Shown here piece by piece: positions 47,008 to 56,578 of a DNA stretch of 64,000 bases. The position numbers were made by a program, and so were the translations under genes. The notes under the pieces are model-generated. The model made no database searches and had not been told where the DNA came from. It saw only the letters and a program-made list of their open reading frames with translations. The stretch is from the NCBI RefSeq assembly GCF_900163645.1, contig NZ_FUKM01000007.1, forward strand, positions 1-64,000, read 5' to 3'. Source of the DNA: Halomonas citrativorans (GTDB taxonomy: Bacteria; Pseudomonadota; Gammaproteobacteria; Pseudomonadales; Halomonadaceae). Every line of letters starts with the position of its first letter. Position 1 is the first letter of the stretch.

Positions 47008-48129
47008 ATGAAAAAGACACTTTTAGCGACTGCTATCATCGGTGCCCTGAGCGCCACGGCTGCCGCTCAAGCAGCTACCGTATATGACCAGGACGGCACC
47101 AAGCTGGATATCTATGGCCGTATTGGTCTGGGTGTTGAAGGTGGTGGCGCGCAGTACAACAATGATGGCGAGCGTATTAACCGTAGCGCTGAATTCGTCA
47201 ACGTTGGTTCTCGTCTTGGTCTGCGCATGAGCCAAGCGATCACTAGCGACATGACCGCGTTTGGTCGTCTTGAGTGGCGCTTTAAAGCCAACAGCCGGGA
47301 AGACGCTGATAGCGGCTTTGACGAGCTGCGTCAGAGCTACTTGGGTATTCAGAGCCAGCAGTACGGTACCTTCCAAGCGGGTAACTTCGATAGCTTCTAC
47401 CTGCAGTTTGTTTCCCAGCCGTTCGATGTTTACATCAACAATGGCCTGCACTTCGCTGGTAACGGCAAACAGTCACGTGGCGACTCCATTGGTTACTACA
47501 CGCCTGAACTGTCTGGTTTCACTGCCTTCCTGCAGCTAAAAAACTACAGCGAGCGTGGCCTGCGTGAAGTTGGTCAGCCGGATGGCGTTGTTCTTGATCG
47601 CGGAGACGGCGTTGTCTCTGAACAAGGTAACGTTATCGCACCGCAAGGTGGTGTTCGTTATGAGAACGGCCCTGTTACGGTAGGTCTGGGTTTTGTTGAA
47701 GACGTACGCCGTGGCGGCGGTAACGGTGAAATGATGTACGGCCTGATCGGTCAGTACGAGTTCACCGACCAGTTCTCTGCACGTCTTGGTTACGAAAATC
47801 GTCAAAATAATAACGACCAAGGCTACAAAGATAGCATGCGCGCGAAAGACGAAAATGGCTACAACACTGTTGGTTTAGGTGCTACCTACACCACTGGTCC
47901 TTGGGCATTCACGGGTGACTTCTACAACATCAACCGTGACGGCCAGGACAGCAGCAAAGCTTGGTCTCTGGGTGGTTACTACAAAGTTTCCAGCGCTATG
48001 GACGTGTTCGTGGAAGTTAACGATAACGATGCCAAAGCTGGTAGCGGCAGCGACAACAGCACTCGTCGTCAGGTTGATAACCTGACTGATGATGCATACT
48101 GGCTGACAGGCGTTCGTTACTTCTTCTAA
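47008..48129 (+). CDS. Outer-membrane porin (Gram-negative general porin type)
   Basis: 373 residues: a signal peptide of about 22 residues (ending AAAQAA), then a 16-strand barrel pattern starting VYDQDGTKLDIYGRIGLGVEG and closing with the C-terminal phenylalanine (TGVRYFF) required for BAM recognition. Loop 3 region SFYLQFVSQPFDVY is typical. The protein is acidic, as expected for a halophile surface protein. Alternating GC-ending favoured codons suggest strong expression. A strong terminator follows. It marks the left border of the polysaccharide cluster. Confidence 0.92.
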   Translation: MKKTLLATAIIGALSATAAAQAATVYDQDGTKLDIYGRIGLGVEGGGAQYNNDGERINRSAEFVNVGSRLGLRMSQAITSDMTAFGRLEWRFKANSREDADSGFDELRQSYLGIQSQQYGTFQAGNFDSFYLQFVSQPFDVYINNGLHFAGNGKQSRGDSIGYYTPELSGFTAFLQLKNYSERGLREVGQPDGVVLDRGDGVVSEQGNVIAPQGGVRYENGPVTVGLGFVEDVRRGGGNGEMMYGLIGQYEFTDQFSARLGYENRQNNNDQGYKDSMRAKDENGYNTVGLGATYTTGPWAFTGDFYNINRDGQDSSKAWSLGGYYKVSSAMDVFVEVNDNDAKAGSGSDNSTRRQVDNLTDDAYWLTGVRYFF

Positions 48130-48181
48130 GCCTGGTTTAATAACCTTGCTTTGAGAGTAACCTGCCTAGCAGACCTAATAG

Positions 48182-48210
48182 AACCGGCCTCTTTTGAGGC
48201 CGGTTTTTTT
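48182..48210 (+). terminator. Terminator after the porin gene
   Basis: 10-bp stem AACCGGCCTC with loop TTTT, then seven T. Confidence 0.95.
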
Positions 48211-48508
48211 ATACTTTTAAAAAAGAACCCTCATCGGGAGACTTCAGCTAGCTCAGAAAAATTTGTTTCGTAAGCTTTAGTCTGTTGGCGAGTAAAGAAG
48301 TTATCAATAAAGCGGAAGTGCAAGCGTCGAGCCTTTCTAGCTCGTGCATGCGCTCTATAAAAAAAAACCGGTTGTTCTTAAGCTTTATTAGCGGCAGGAG
48401 GGTAGGTTATGATACTTGGTTCAAACCCGTGACCATAATGCTCGAAAAAAATATGCTATATAAAATATGTTGCTTAATTACCTGTCGATAACTTTATAAA
48501 GAGTACCT
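48211..48508. other. Leader region of the polysaccharide cluster
   Basis: AT-rich stretch of 298 bases where base composition changes from the chromosome average to the AT-rich wzx region. It should hold the promoter of the operon, but no clear box pair is seen. GCGGCAGGAGGGTAG at 48391 resembles, but does not match, an ops element. The frames here code for nothing recognisable. Confidence 0.5.
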
Positions 48509-49825
48509 ATGAGTTTGGTTAAAAATCAGTTATTAACGACATTTGCTGCGAGAGGGGTGGCCGCGGGTGGCACTTTTTTACTCTCCTATGTGCTCGCTAC
48601 ACGAGTAAGCGTTCAGGATTTTGGCTCTTTCATGATATGTTTTTCTATTATGATTGGCTTACAGGTGTTTGCCAGTATAGGTACTGATAGAGCAACACTG
48701 AAATTTATGGGCGTTGCACTTTCAAATAATAGCAGAAACGAAGTGCGTTGGATTTATAAGCAAGCTTTTATTATAAATCTGATAGTTAGTGCTTTGTTGG
48801 CTATCTTGTTATGGCTATTGGCACCTATCGTATCCAAGTGGTTCTTTTCTACCCATGATTTGGGGGTATCAAGTTTAAGGATAACTGCGTTTGTTTCACC
48901 TTTATACACCATTATTTACCTATGTAACTTTATTCTAAAGGGGTGGGGAAGAGCTAATGTTTCATGCTTATTTGAAATAGGCTGCATCTCAATTGTGCTT
49001 AGCCTCATGATTGCCATTTTTACAATGCTATTAGAAGTTACATTAAATGTTGTTCATTTAATGTCGATGTTGTCAGTCGTGCTAGCAATATACCTATCAA
49101 TTGCGGTTGGGTTGGTAATAAGTGTTTATAAGAGAAGTGGTCTTCTTTCTACAAATAAAATAACATTTAATAAAAAGTTTTATGGTAGTTTGCCTGATTT
49201 TTTATTGGTAGGTGTTATATTTTTTTATACTCAATGGGGGTTAAGCATTGTTCTAGGCCTTTTTGAAACCGAGCGTCAAGTAGCGATATTTAGCCTTGGC
49301 TTAAGAGTAGCAATGGTCGTTGGGTTTATTCTAACGGTGTACGACAGTATTTTGGGGCCTCGGTTTTCGCGCTTGCATCATGAAAATGACCTACAAGCCC
49401 TAAAGCTGCTGGGGCAAAAAAGTGCTCTGCAGATGTTTTGCTTTTCACTTGTTCCTTCAATTGTTTTTTTGGTGTGGCCCGAATGGATACTATCCTTTTT
49501 TGGTCCTGAATATACCTCAGGTGAAGGTGTATTACGTATTATGGTTATCGCGCAGTTAGTCAATGTAATGACAGGCTCGGTTGTGTTGTTTTTATTAATG
49601 ACCGATAATCAAAAAGCAGCAAGAAGCATTCTCGTCTATTCAGCGCTGGCGGCGGGCGCCGCTTCTGTTATTTTAATTCCGAGGCTAGGTGCAGAGGGCG
49701 CCGCATACTCACTTCTTTTATGTTTGGTAATACAAAACTTTCTGGCTGTGTATATTGTTCATAAAAGGTTTGGTTTTATTATTATCGATTGGCGTGATGT
49801 TTTGAACTTCCGTAGGAAGTGTTAA
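48509..49825 (+). CDS. Wzx-type polysaccharide flippase
   Basis: 438 residues with about twelve membrane helices and the N-terminal LLTTFAARGVAAGGTFLLSY pattern of oligosaccharide flippases (MOP superfamily). It moves undecaprenyl-linked repeat units across the inner membrane. It is AT-rich with many A- and T-ending codons, unlike the housekeeping genes of the window, which suggests transfer. First gene of the cluster; the WecG-type transferase follows after 21 bases. Confidence 0.88.
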   Translation: MSLVKNQLLTTFAARGVAAGGTFLLSYVLATRVSVQDFGSFMICFSIMIGLQVFASIGTDRATLKFMGVALSNNSRNEVRWIYKQAFIINLIVSALLAILLWLLAPIVSKWFFSTHDLGVSSLRITAFVSPLYTIIYLCNFILKGWGRANVSCLFEIGCISIVLSLMIAIFTMLLEVTLNVVHLMSMLSVVLAIYLSIAVGLVISVYKRSGLLSTNKITFNKKFYGSLPDFLLVGVIFFYTQWGLSIVLGLFETERQVAIFSLGLRVAMVVGFILTVYDSILGPRFSRLHHENDLQALKLLGQKSALQMFCFSLVPSIVFLVWPEWILSFFGPEYTSGEGVLRIMVIAQLVNVMTGSVVLFLLMTDNQKAARSILVYSALAAGAASVILIPRLGAEGAAYSLLLCLVIQNFLAVYIVHKRFGFIIIDWRDVLNFRRKC

Positions 49826-49846
49826 TTATTAACCAGGAATACGGTG

Positions 49847-50521
49847 ATGATCAAAATAGAAAAGAAATTCCTTTTTAAGTTGGGAGAAAATTACAGCTTT
49901 ATAAACCCATACTCGCTTGGCGTAGTATGCCAGTCATTGACGGCATCAGAATGTCAGAAGATAAAGTTTCTGGCTGATGGTATTGCAATTGTTATCTATG
50001 CTCGATTGTTCAAAAAAAAATCTATTAAGCGCACTAGTTTTGATGATACCTCCTTGGCACCCATTGTTTTTCAGTATGCCTGTCATAATAATTTATCTAT
50101 CGCTCTGGTCGGAGGAACACCAGAAAACATTCGACAGGCAAAAAGTTTGCTGGAAAATAAATATCCTGGCTTAAGGATACTGTTTTCTGAGTCGGGCTAT
50201 TTTGCTAATCAGGACGCCTATCAAAGCTGCCTGGATAAGGTCGTATCTGCTGATATTTTGATTGTAGGTATGGGAGCAGGAAAACAAGAACAAGTGTTGC
50301 TAGATGCTCGTGCAAAGGGGTGGCAGGGGACTGGCTTTACCTGCGGTGGTTATCTGGACCAGATAGTGCAAGCACGTGGCGATGAATACTATCCAAGGCT
50401 TCTAAATAAACTTCATCTGCGTTGGCTTTATCGTCTATTAAAAGAGCCGCGCCGCCTGTCAAAGCGCTACTTTAAAGACTATCCTTATTTTTTAATCAAA
50501 TTTGGTAATAAAATAGAGTAA
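49847..50521 (+). CDS. WecG/TagA/CpsF-family glycosyltransferase
   Basis: 224 residues of the GT26 fold. The region FLADGIAIVI carries the conserved aspartate after which sugar donor binding occurs; LVGGTPENIRQA, DILIVGMGAGKQEQ and TCGGYLDQIV are the other signature blocks. Family members add ManNAcA or ManNAc to lipid-linked GlcNAc, or glucose/glucuronate in exopolysaccharide synthesis. ATG at 49847 was chosen; GTG one codon earlier is possible. The C-terminal LLKEPRRLSKRYF membrane-contact segment is present. AT-rich like its neighbours. Confidence 0.88.
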   Translation: MIKIEKKFLFKLGENYSFINPYSLGVVCQSLTASECQKIKFLADGIAIVIYARLFKKKSIKRTSFDDTSLAPIVFQYACHNNLSIALVGGTPENIRQAKSLLENKYPGLRILFSESGYFANQDAYQSCLDKVVSADILIVGMGAGKQEQVLLDARAKGWQGTGFTCGGYLDQIVQARGDEYYPRLLNKLHLRWLYRLLKEPRRLSKRYFKDYPYFLIKFGNKIE

Positions 50522-50524
50522 TTT

Positions 50525-51166
50525 ATGATACCCAAGAAAATTCATTATTGTTGGTTTGGTGGGCGTGAAATGTCCTCATTGTATAAACAATGTGTTGAGA
50601 CATGGCGCCAAGCTATGCCTGATTTTGAAATCATGGAGTGGAATGAAAGCTCTATCGATAGTACCCACCCCTTTATCGCTTCCTGCTTGAAAAAAAAACA
50701 GTGGGCGTTCCTTTCAGACTATATGCGGATGGTAGCGTTGCGTGACCATGGCGGGGTATACCTCGACGTAGATATTGAAGCCGTTAAAAGCGTAGCACCT
50801 CTATTAAAGCATGACTGCTTTCTAGGTTATGAAGATGAAGGTCGGCTCAATACTGCTGTATTGGGAGGTATAGCGGGCCACCATTTTTTCCATAATGCTA
50901 TTGATCTTATTGAAAGCCGGCACCGCAGGAACAAACCTTTCCTGATAGCGCCAGAAGTGGCCAATATATGTGTGGAGAAAGATGCATCAGGTATTGAACT
51001 GTTACCCTGGCCTTGCTTTTATCCTTATAATCCCTATGCCAAGGTACATGATAGAAAGCAGCTTATGTATAGCTATATAGAAAAAAATACTTATTTAATA
51101 CACCATTGGGGCAAAGGCTGGAAGATGAGCTTTGCAGAAAGACTTAAAAGAAAACTATTTAAGTAG
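50525..51166 (+). CDS. GT32-type glycosyltransferase with DXD motif
   Basis: 213 residues. The start IPKKIHYCWFGG is diagnostic of the glycosyltransferase sugar-binding DXD family (OCH1-like, GT32); the metal-binding motif is in GGVYLDVDIEAVKS, preceded by AFLSDYMRMVALRDHGG. The C-terminal HHWGKGW is also usual. It probably adds one sugar of the repeat unit; donor and linkage are unknown. Only 3 bases from the preceding gene. Confidence 0.88.
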   Translation: MIPKKIHYCWFGGREMSSLYKQCVETWRQAMPDFEIMEWNESSIDSTHPFIASCLKKKQWAFLSDYMRMVALRDHGGVYLDVDIEAVKSVAPLLKHDCFLGYEDEGRLNTAVLGGIAGHHFFHNAIDLIESRHRRNKPFLIAPEVANICVEKDASGIELLPWPCFYPYNPYAKVHDRKQLMYSYIEKNTYLIHHWGKGWKMSFAERLKRKLFK

Positions 51167-51228
51167 TTGAACGACTGTGCAAAAGGACCTGTTTTCAGAA
51201 AACTAACTACTCAGGAAATGAGAGTTGA

Positions 51229-52512
51229 ATGAAAAAAATTAATGTAACATTAATGTTTCTGGGAGGCTGGTTTTTTTTAAGCGGCGGAAGTATTGATGAT
51301 AGAATTTTATCATTTTGGCAGCAGTATAGTTTGATGCTTATTATATTGGCATACTTTGGTATTCTAATTTTCGCCAGAGGTATCGTTTTAAGCCCTTGGG
51401 TTTTTCTTTTTCCGGCCCTATTTGTCTATATGTTGGTGACTGGTTTTTTTGTTGGCGACGTAGGAATGGAAGTAATCAAGGTCATCGCTTATAGTTTTGT
51501 TGTTGTGATGGCTGCTTTTACGGCTAATAAGTTAACATTGCTGGCGTTTCTTGAAACGCTGGTTGTGTCACTTTTTTTATTACTAATAGCCAACATCGCT
51601 GTGTCCGAGTTTTTACCCCATATTGGGTTAGAAGTTGGAAAGTTTGAAGGTGACTGGAAGGGTATTTACGATCAGAAAAATGCACTGGGAAGAGTAGGCG
51701 CACTGCTGATGGTATTCTCTATGCTGCTAATGTTTTATAGCAAGGATCGAGCTGTACAGCTGTATTCTCTTTTTGCCTTGGTATCTGCTGTCATCGTCAC
51801 CTTAAATACAGGGTCACGCACTGGTCTGGCTACAGGAGTGTTAGTCGCTTTAATTACGTTTGCGTTCGGGTTGATATATTATGTGCTGAAAAGCAACTAT
51901 TTATATAAAAAGGCATTTATAACGATCCTGGCTGCAGAGCTTCTAATAGCCTCTTTACTTATCGCTATGAATATAGAAGTGATTGATTTATTTTCAGGTG
52001 ATGATGGGATTAGCATTTATGGTAATTTTTTGTCTCTAACGGGACGTCTTACTATTTGGGATTTTGCGCTCACACATACAAATGGCGTGCATTTTTGGTT
52101 TGGTTATGGATTGGATGGCTTTTGGACAAAGGAAAACTTTTACTTGTTTGGCCCGATTCAGGGGATGGGAGATTTTTTTCCGGAAGATGCTCATAACGGC
52201 TATATTGATATCGTTGTTCAGGGTGGCTTTTTAGGGGTGGTTTTATACGGGATTATATTTTATTTAATTATGAAGAAATTTATAAAAAATGATAATTTAG
52301 AATTTAAAGAAGTGATCGTTTGCTTCGCATTTTTAATGCTTTTTTTGATCTCAAATATAACTGAGTCCTACACAACAAAATCCACTAATATAATTGGTTT
52401 TCTATTTGTGTATATATCAGCCTTTGTTTTTTTCAACGATAGCTATGGCAAAAAAAATCACATTTCCCCTTTGGATTATATTAAAAAACACCTTAAATGG
52501 GATGGTGAATAA
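51229..52512 (+). CDS. Wzy-type O-antigen/exopolysaccharide polymerase
   Basis: 427 residues, about eleven membrane helices, with the long periplasmic loop near residues 265-325 and the conserved TGSRTG and EDAHNGYIDIVVQGGFLG patterns of the O-antigen ligase/polymerase superfamily. As the only such protein in the AT-rich block, next to the flippase, it is most likely the polymerase. The stop is immediately followed by the ATG of the next gene. Confidence 0.82.
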   Translation: MKKINVTLMFLGGWFFLSGGSIDDRILSFWQQYSLMLIILAYFGILIFARGIVLSPWVFLFPALFVYMLVTGFFVGDVGMEVIKVIAYSFVVVMAAFTANKLTLLAFLETLVVSLFLLLIANIAVSEFLPHIGLEVGKFEGDWKGIYDQKNALGRVGALLMVFSMLLMFYSKDRAVQLYSLFALVSAVIVTLNTGSRTGLATGVLVALITFAFGLIYYVLKSNYLYKKAFITILAAELLIASLLIAMNIEVIDLFSGDDGISIYGNFLSLTGRLTIWDFALTHTNGVHFWFGYGLDGFWTKENFYLFGPIQGMGDFFPEDAHNGYIDIVVQGGFLGVVLYGIIFYLIMKKFIKNDNLEFKEVIVCFAFLMLFLISNITESYTTKSTNIIGFLFVYISAFVFFNDSYGKKNHISPLDYIKKHLKWDGE

Positions 52513-53919
52513 ATGGGTGGCGCAACTAATCGACAAAAAAAAGGTATAGCCTTCTCAGAACGCTTCCCGCCAAAAGTCATATTCCCAGTGCTGGATATAC
52601 TGATTATTTTTCTTTGCGGGGTAGGGGTCTATCTGCTGAGGTTTGACACCATCGCTTTGCATGAACGATATGTTCTCGCTTTGACATGTATATCGCTAAC
52701 AGTCGTAATGGTTAATAGCTCCACAGGCAGCTATAAACGTTGGCGCGTATCCTCCACGATAGACTTACTCAGTAAGTTACTATTTGTATGGCTTGCCGTG
52801 GGGATCGTTGTTACATCAATTATATATTTTGCAGATGCGTCGGAGCGTTACTCTCGGTTATGGGTGGGGTTCACGCTGCTGAGTTCCTTTATGCTGGCCG
52901 CAATCGCCCGGGTGCTTGTGCAGCTTGGCCTGCATAGTATTCGTCTTCGTGGAGGGGCTCGACGGCCCATATTTTTAGTGGGCCCTGGTCAAAACGTGCT
53001 TAAGGTTGCCAAAGGAATGAGGGCCGCTGCTTGGGAAGGGCACTCTATCGCAGGGGTAGAGCGCTTTCATACAACATCAACCCCTACGGATAATCAACTA
53101 AGAAACATATCGAATAGGATTGGCCGCTCTGGCGCCGCTGAAATATGGATTTGTGCTCCGCTGGAGATGGGCGAAACAGTACATGCTCTGTTTTATGCGC
53201 TCAGGAACCATACCGAGGATATTCGACTAATTCCTGACTTTAAAGATATGCGTTTGCTGAATCATCGTACTAGCGAAATGGCTGGGCACTTGGTGATTGA
53301 CCTGAGTGTGTCGCCCATAAACGGCATGGCACGTTTTTCTAAACGTGCTGAGGACATTGTGTTGGGTACACTCATTACGCTTCTGATTTTGCCGGTATGC
53401 GCCGTTATCGCCGTGATCATTAAGATGACATCGCCAGGACCTGTCTTGTTTAAACAGTACAGAACTGGCTCAAGCGGTAAGATTTTTAAAGTATATAAAT
53501 TTCGCTCAATGAAGGTTCATAAAGAGAAGCGGGGGGTCGTGACCCAAGCGACCAAGGAAGACAGCCGCCTTACGCCGATAGGTGCTTTTCTGCGTAAAAC
53601 CTCATTAGATGAATTACCGCAATTTTATAACGTGTTACAAGGAAGAATGTCGATAGTTGGGCCACGACCACATGCACTCGCCCATAATGAGTATTACAAA
53701 GAGCTTGTCGAATCCTATATGCGGCGCCATAAGGTAAAACCCGGTATTACGGGTTGGGCGCAGGTCAATGGGTTAAGAGGCGAAACTGATACATTGGAAA
53801 AAATGCAAAGACGCGTTGAGTACGACTTATGGTATATCGATAACTGGTCCATCTGGCTGGATTTGAAAATTATCTGTATGACGATTTTTAAGGGATTCAA
53901 GCATAAAAATGCGTATTAA
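52513..53919 (+). CDS. Undecaprenyl-phosphate sugar phosphotransferase (WcaJ/WbaP-type initiating enzyme)
   Basis: 468 residues. Four or five membrane helices in the first 150 residues, a cytoplasmic Rossmann-like part, another membrane segment at about 275-300 and the C-terminal bacterial sugar transferase domain: KFRSMKVHKEKRG, LRKTSLDELPQFYNVLQG, SIVGPRPHA, KPGITGWAQVNGLRG. It starts repeat-unit synthesis by placing hexose-1-phosphate on undecaprenyl phosphate. It begins directly after the polymerase stop. G+C rises again within this gene. Confidence 0.92.
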   Translation: MGGATNRQKKGIAFSERFPPKVIFPVLDILIIFLCGVGVYLLRFDTIALHERYVLALTCISLTVVMVNSSTGSYKRWRVSSTIDLLSKLLFVWLAVGIVVTSIIYFADASERYSRLWVGFTLLSSFMLAAIARVLVQLGLHSIRLRGGARRPIFLVGPGQNVLKVAKGMRAAAWEGHSIAGVERFHTTSTPTDNQLRNISNRIGRSGAAEIWICAPLEMGETVHALFYALRNHTEDIRLIPDFKDMRLLNHRTSEMAGHLVIDLSVSPINGMARFSKRAEDIVLGTLITLLILPVCAVIAVIIKMTSPGPVLFKQYRTGSSGKIFKVYKFRSMKVHKEKRGVVTQATKEDSRLTPIGAFLRKTSLDELPQFYNVLQGRMSIVGPRPHALAHNEYYKELVESYMRRHKVKPGITGWAQVNGLRGETDTLEKMQRRVEYDLWYIDNWSIWLDLKIICMTIFKGFKHKNAY

Positions 53920-53931
53920 CGAGATGTTGTG

Positions 53932-54939
53932 ATGATGTTGTTAACGGGCGGTGCAGGTTATATCGGCTCTCATATCGCCGTAGAACTGCTTCATGCTGGC
54001 ATTGAAGTGATTATTGTCGATAACCTTTGCAACAGTAAACACAGTGTTATCGAGCGTATAAAGACGATCACACAGCGCTCGGTTTTATTTTACGAGGGCG
54101 ATATCCGCGATACTGCTTTTTTGGCTTCTGTCTTTGCTGAAAATTCGATTGATGCGGTGATTCATTGTGCAGGCTTAAAGGCAGTGGGAGAAAGCGTCCG
54201 CATGCCTTTGGCTTATTATGAAGTCAACGTCTATGGCACGGTATGTTTGTGCCAGGCCATGCAGCAAGCCAACGTCAAGAAGCTGATTTTTAGCTCATCA
54301 GCAACCGTATATGGACCCGAGTCAGAGGTGCCTTACCTGGAGAATATGCCAAGAGGTATCGCGGCAAGCCCATACGGCGTTTCCAAGGGAATGGTTGAAA
54401 AAGTACTTGAAGATTTGCACACAAGCGACCCGGATTGGTCTGTCGTTCTGCTGCGCTATTTTAATCCTATTGGAGCACACCCTACAGGGCTTATTGGTGA
54501 GTCTCCCCAAGGGGCGCCTAATAATTTGATGCCCTATATCAGCCAGGTAGCAGCGGGAGTGCTTCCACACGTCATGATTTTTGGTAACGACTACCCAACC
54601 CCGGACGGCACCTGCATGCGTGACTATCTGCACGTTGTCGACCTCGCCAAGGGGCACCGTGCTGCATTATGTGTATTGGAGGCGCCAGGAGTGAATTACT
54701 ACAATTTGGGTACTGGGTGTGGAACCTCGGTACTCAATATGGTGCAGAGTTTTATAGAGGTAACGGGGGTCAATATTCCTTATCAATTTGCGCCACGACG
54801 CCAGGGCGATCTTGCTGCTTTTTGGGCTAATGTCGCTAAAGCCGAGGAGGATTTGTCTTGGCACGCTGAAAAATCACTCGATGAGATGTTGTTAGACACA
54901 TGGCGCTGGCAGCAATACGCGATGGTTAACCATACCTGA
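53932..54939 (+). CDS. galE: UDP-glucose 4-epimerase
   Basis: Interconverts UDP-glucose and UDP-galactose (or the GlcNAc/GalNAc forms) to supply a sugar donor. 335 residues, short-chain dehydrogenase fold: GGAGYIGSH nucleotide loop at the N-terminus, SSSATVYG with the catalytic serine/threonine, and the YGVSK tyrosine-lysine pair. NPIGAHPTGLIGE, PDGTCMRDYLHVVDLA and RRQGDLAAFWA match GalE. Consecutive GTG-ATG-ATG codons make the exact start uncertain. Supports galactose in the polysaccharide. Confidence 0.93.
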   Translation: MMLLTGGAGYIGSHIAVELLHAGIEVIIVDNLCNSKHSVIERIKTITQRSVLFYEGDIRDTAFLASVFAENSIDAVIHCAGLKAVGESVRMPLAYYEVNVYGTVCLCQAMQQANVKKLIFSSSATVYGPESEVPYLENMPRGIAASPYGVSKGMVEKVLEDLHTSDPDWSVVLLRYFNPIGAHPTGLIGESPQGAPNNLMPYISQVAAGVLPHVMIFGNDYPTPDGTCMRDYLHVVDLAKGHRAALCVLEAPGVNYYNLGTGCGTSVLNMVQSFIEVTGVNIPYQFAPRRQGDLAAFWANVAKAEEDLSWHAEKSLDEMLLDTWRWQQYAMVNHT

Positions 54940-55132
54940 ACCTAAAAAGAGCAGATTCTCTCCCGCGAAAGTCCGTGGGCATATTGTAAGGCTGCAAGCC
55001 AAAAAGCGGCACGGGGTGCTTGGGGAGCACGCATGCTTTTCTTGGACAGGTTTTAATTGTGGTAGCATTCGCGCTCTTTCTGCTGCCGTTTATAGCAGCG
55101 CTTATCGAAGGGTGCTTGTCTTGAAGCCTGCA

Positions 55133-56398
55133 ATGAATATGCACGACCCCTGTGCGTCTCGCTCGTTTTCTGTGATGCTAACGGATGCCGCTGTTTTCCT
55201 ACTGGTCAGCATTGCACTCATTATTCCCAGCGGTTACTCACTAGGTGCCGCTGTTTTAATGCTAGCGGGTCTTTGCTTATTGTTGCGTTGGCACCTCCCA
55301 GCGCTTGCCCGTGAAGACTGGCTGATTGTGGCAGTGTTATGCGCTTATGCACTAGTAGGTATGGCCGAAGCGTTATGGGATGGACAAGGCAGTAGCGGAA
55401 TCGATAAGCCTGTACGCTTTATATTGGCCGTGCCTGCACTATGGTGGGTGCTACGCTACCCGCCCCATTTAAGTGTTGTATGGACCGGTATTGCGTTAGG
55501 AGGAATAAGCGCAGGAAGCTGGGCAAGCTGGCAAAAACTGGCCGAAGGTATTGAAAGAGCGCAAGGGTTTACGCACGTTATTCAGTTTGGCAATTTAAGT
55601 ATGCTGTTAGGTGTGCTCTGCTTAGCGGGGCTGGGGTGGGCGCATGCCCAGCGCCAGCATCGTATTCTATGGATAACGCTGCTCTTTGCCGGTTTTTTTG
55701 GCGGTGTGCTTGGGTCGCTTTTTTCTGGTAGCCGTGGCGGCTGGGTAGGTTTTCCCATCGTTTTACTTATACTCTACCGCGCTTACGGAAGCCTCTTTGT
55801 TACCTGGATGAAGCTCGCCATTGTTGGCACTGTTATAGCAGCGGGCCTGACTGTTTACTTGATTCCTCAAACAGGGGTTCAGGATAGGGTGCACTACACC
55901 TTTTACGATCTCAATAATTATATAAGTGGTGAGAACCGCACTAATTCGTTAGGTGCTCGCTTTGAAATGTGGCGGGGCGCCAGTCATTTAATAATGGAAA
56001 AGCCACTCACAGGGTGGGGCACGCAAGGCTACGTACAGGCAATGCAAACACTGGGCGAGCAAGGGATTATTGAACAGCAGGTCACTCAGTATGGGCACGC
56101 GCATAATGAATTTATAGACGCGTTTGCAAAGCGGGGCGTACTTGGTTTTGCCGTGCTGTTAGCGCTTTATCTAGTACCCATGCATTTATTTGCCAAACAA
56201 ATAAATGCAAAAGATTTAGCGACGCGTGCGGTTGCAACAGCGGGCGTGCTGCTACCGGTTACCTTTATGGACTTTGGATTATCGCAAGCATTTTTAACGC
56301 ACAACAGCGGCGTAATGATGTACGCGTTCTTGCTGGCTGTGCTCTGGGGGATCTACGCTAATCAAACGCAAATGACCCGTCAGGCACCAGTGTCGTAA
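55133..56398 (+). CDS. O-antigen ligase-like membrane protein (WaaL/Wzy superfamily)
   Basis: About 421 residues with ten or more helices. The periplasmic loop carries GARFEMWRGASHLIMEKPL and GHAHNEFIDAFAKRGVLG, signatures of the Wzy_C/WaaL domain, and FSGSRGGWVG. Since a Wzy-like protein already lies at 51229, this one may be the ligase that joins polymer to lipid A core, or a second polymerase. Start is uncertain: ATG 55133 has a weak site; TTG 55121 lies 8 bases after AAGGG. Base composition is closer to the chromosome than that of the wzx block. A terminator follows. Confidence 0.8.
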   Translation: MNMHDPCASRSFSVMLTDAAVFLLVSIALIIPSGYSLGAAVLMLAGLCLLLRWHLPALAREDWLIVAVLCAYALVGMAEALWDGQGSSGIDKPVRFILAVPALWWVLRYPPHLSVVWTGIALGGISAGSWASWQKLAEGIERAQGFTHVIQFGNLSMLLGVLCLAGLGWAHAQRQHRILWITLLFAGFFGGVLGSLFSGSRGGWVGFPIVLLILYRAYGSLFVTWMKLAIVGTVIAAGLTVYLIPQTGVQDRVHYTFYDLNNYISGENRTNSLGARFEMWRGASHLIMEKPLTGWGTQGYVQAMQTLGEQGIIEQQVTQYGHAHNEFIDAFAKRGVLGFAVLLALYLVPMHLFAKQINAKDLATRAVATAGVLLPVTFMDFGLSQAFLTHNSGVMMYAFLLAVLWGIYANQTQMTRQAPVS

Positions 56399-56436
56399 TC
56401 GGGTTTCTTGCCACTATTACAGAGTGTGCTGGTTAC

Positions 56437-56472
56437 AAGCCTACGCCTAGCCTCCCAGGCGCTTGGCTTTTT
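56437..56472 (+). terminator. Terminator after the O-antigen ligase-like gene
   Basis: Stem of AAGCC/GGCTT plus CGCCT/AGGCG with a small internal loop, then five T. It separates the ligase-like gene from the rml operon. Confidence 0.75.
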
Positions 56473-56578
56473 ACATCTATGTGTCGTTGCTAAAGAGCCT
56501 ACATGCCAAAACATTTGGCTTGAAGCGCAGGCGCATGCATAACGGTGAATCATTAAATTGACCTTTTGTGAAGAAACT

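Noticed and set aside
48391-48405. Second ops-like site before wzx (GCGGCAGGAGGGTAG)
   Set aside because: It shares only fragments with GGCGGTAGCGTG and lacks the GGTAGCGTG core.
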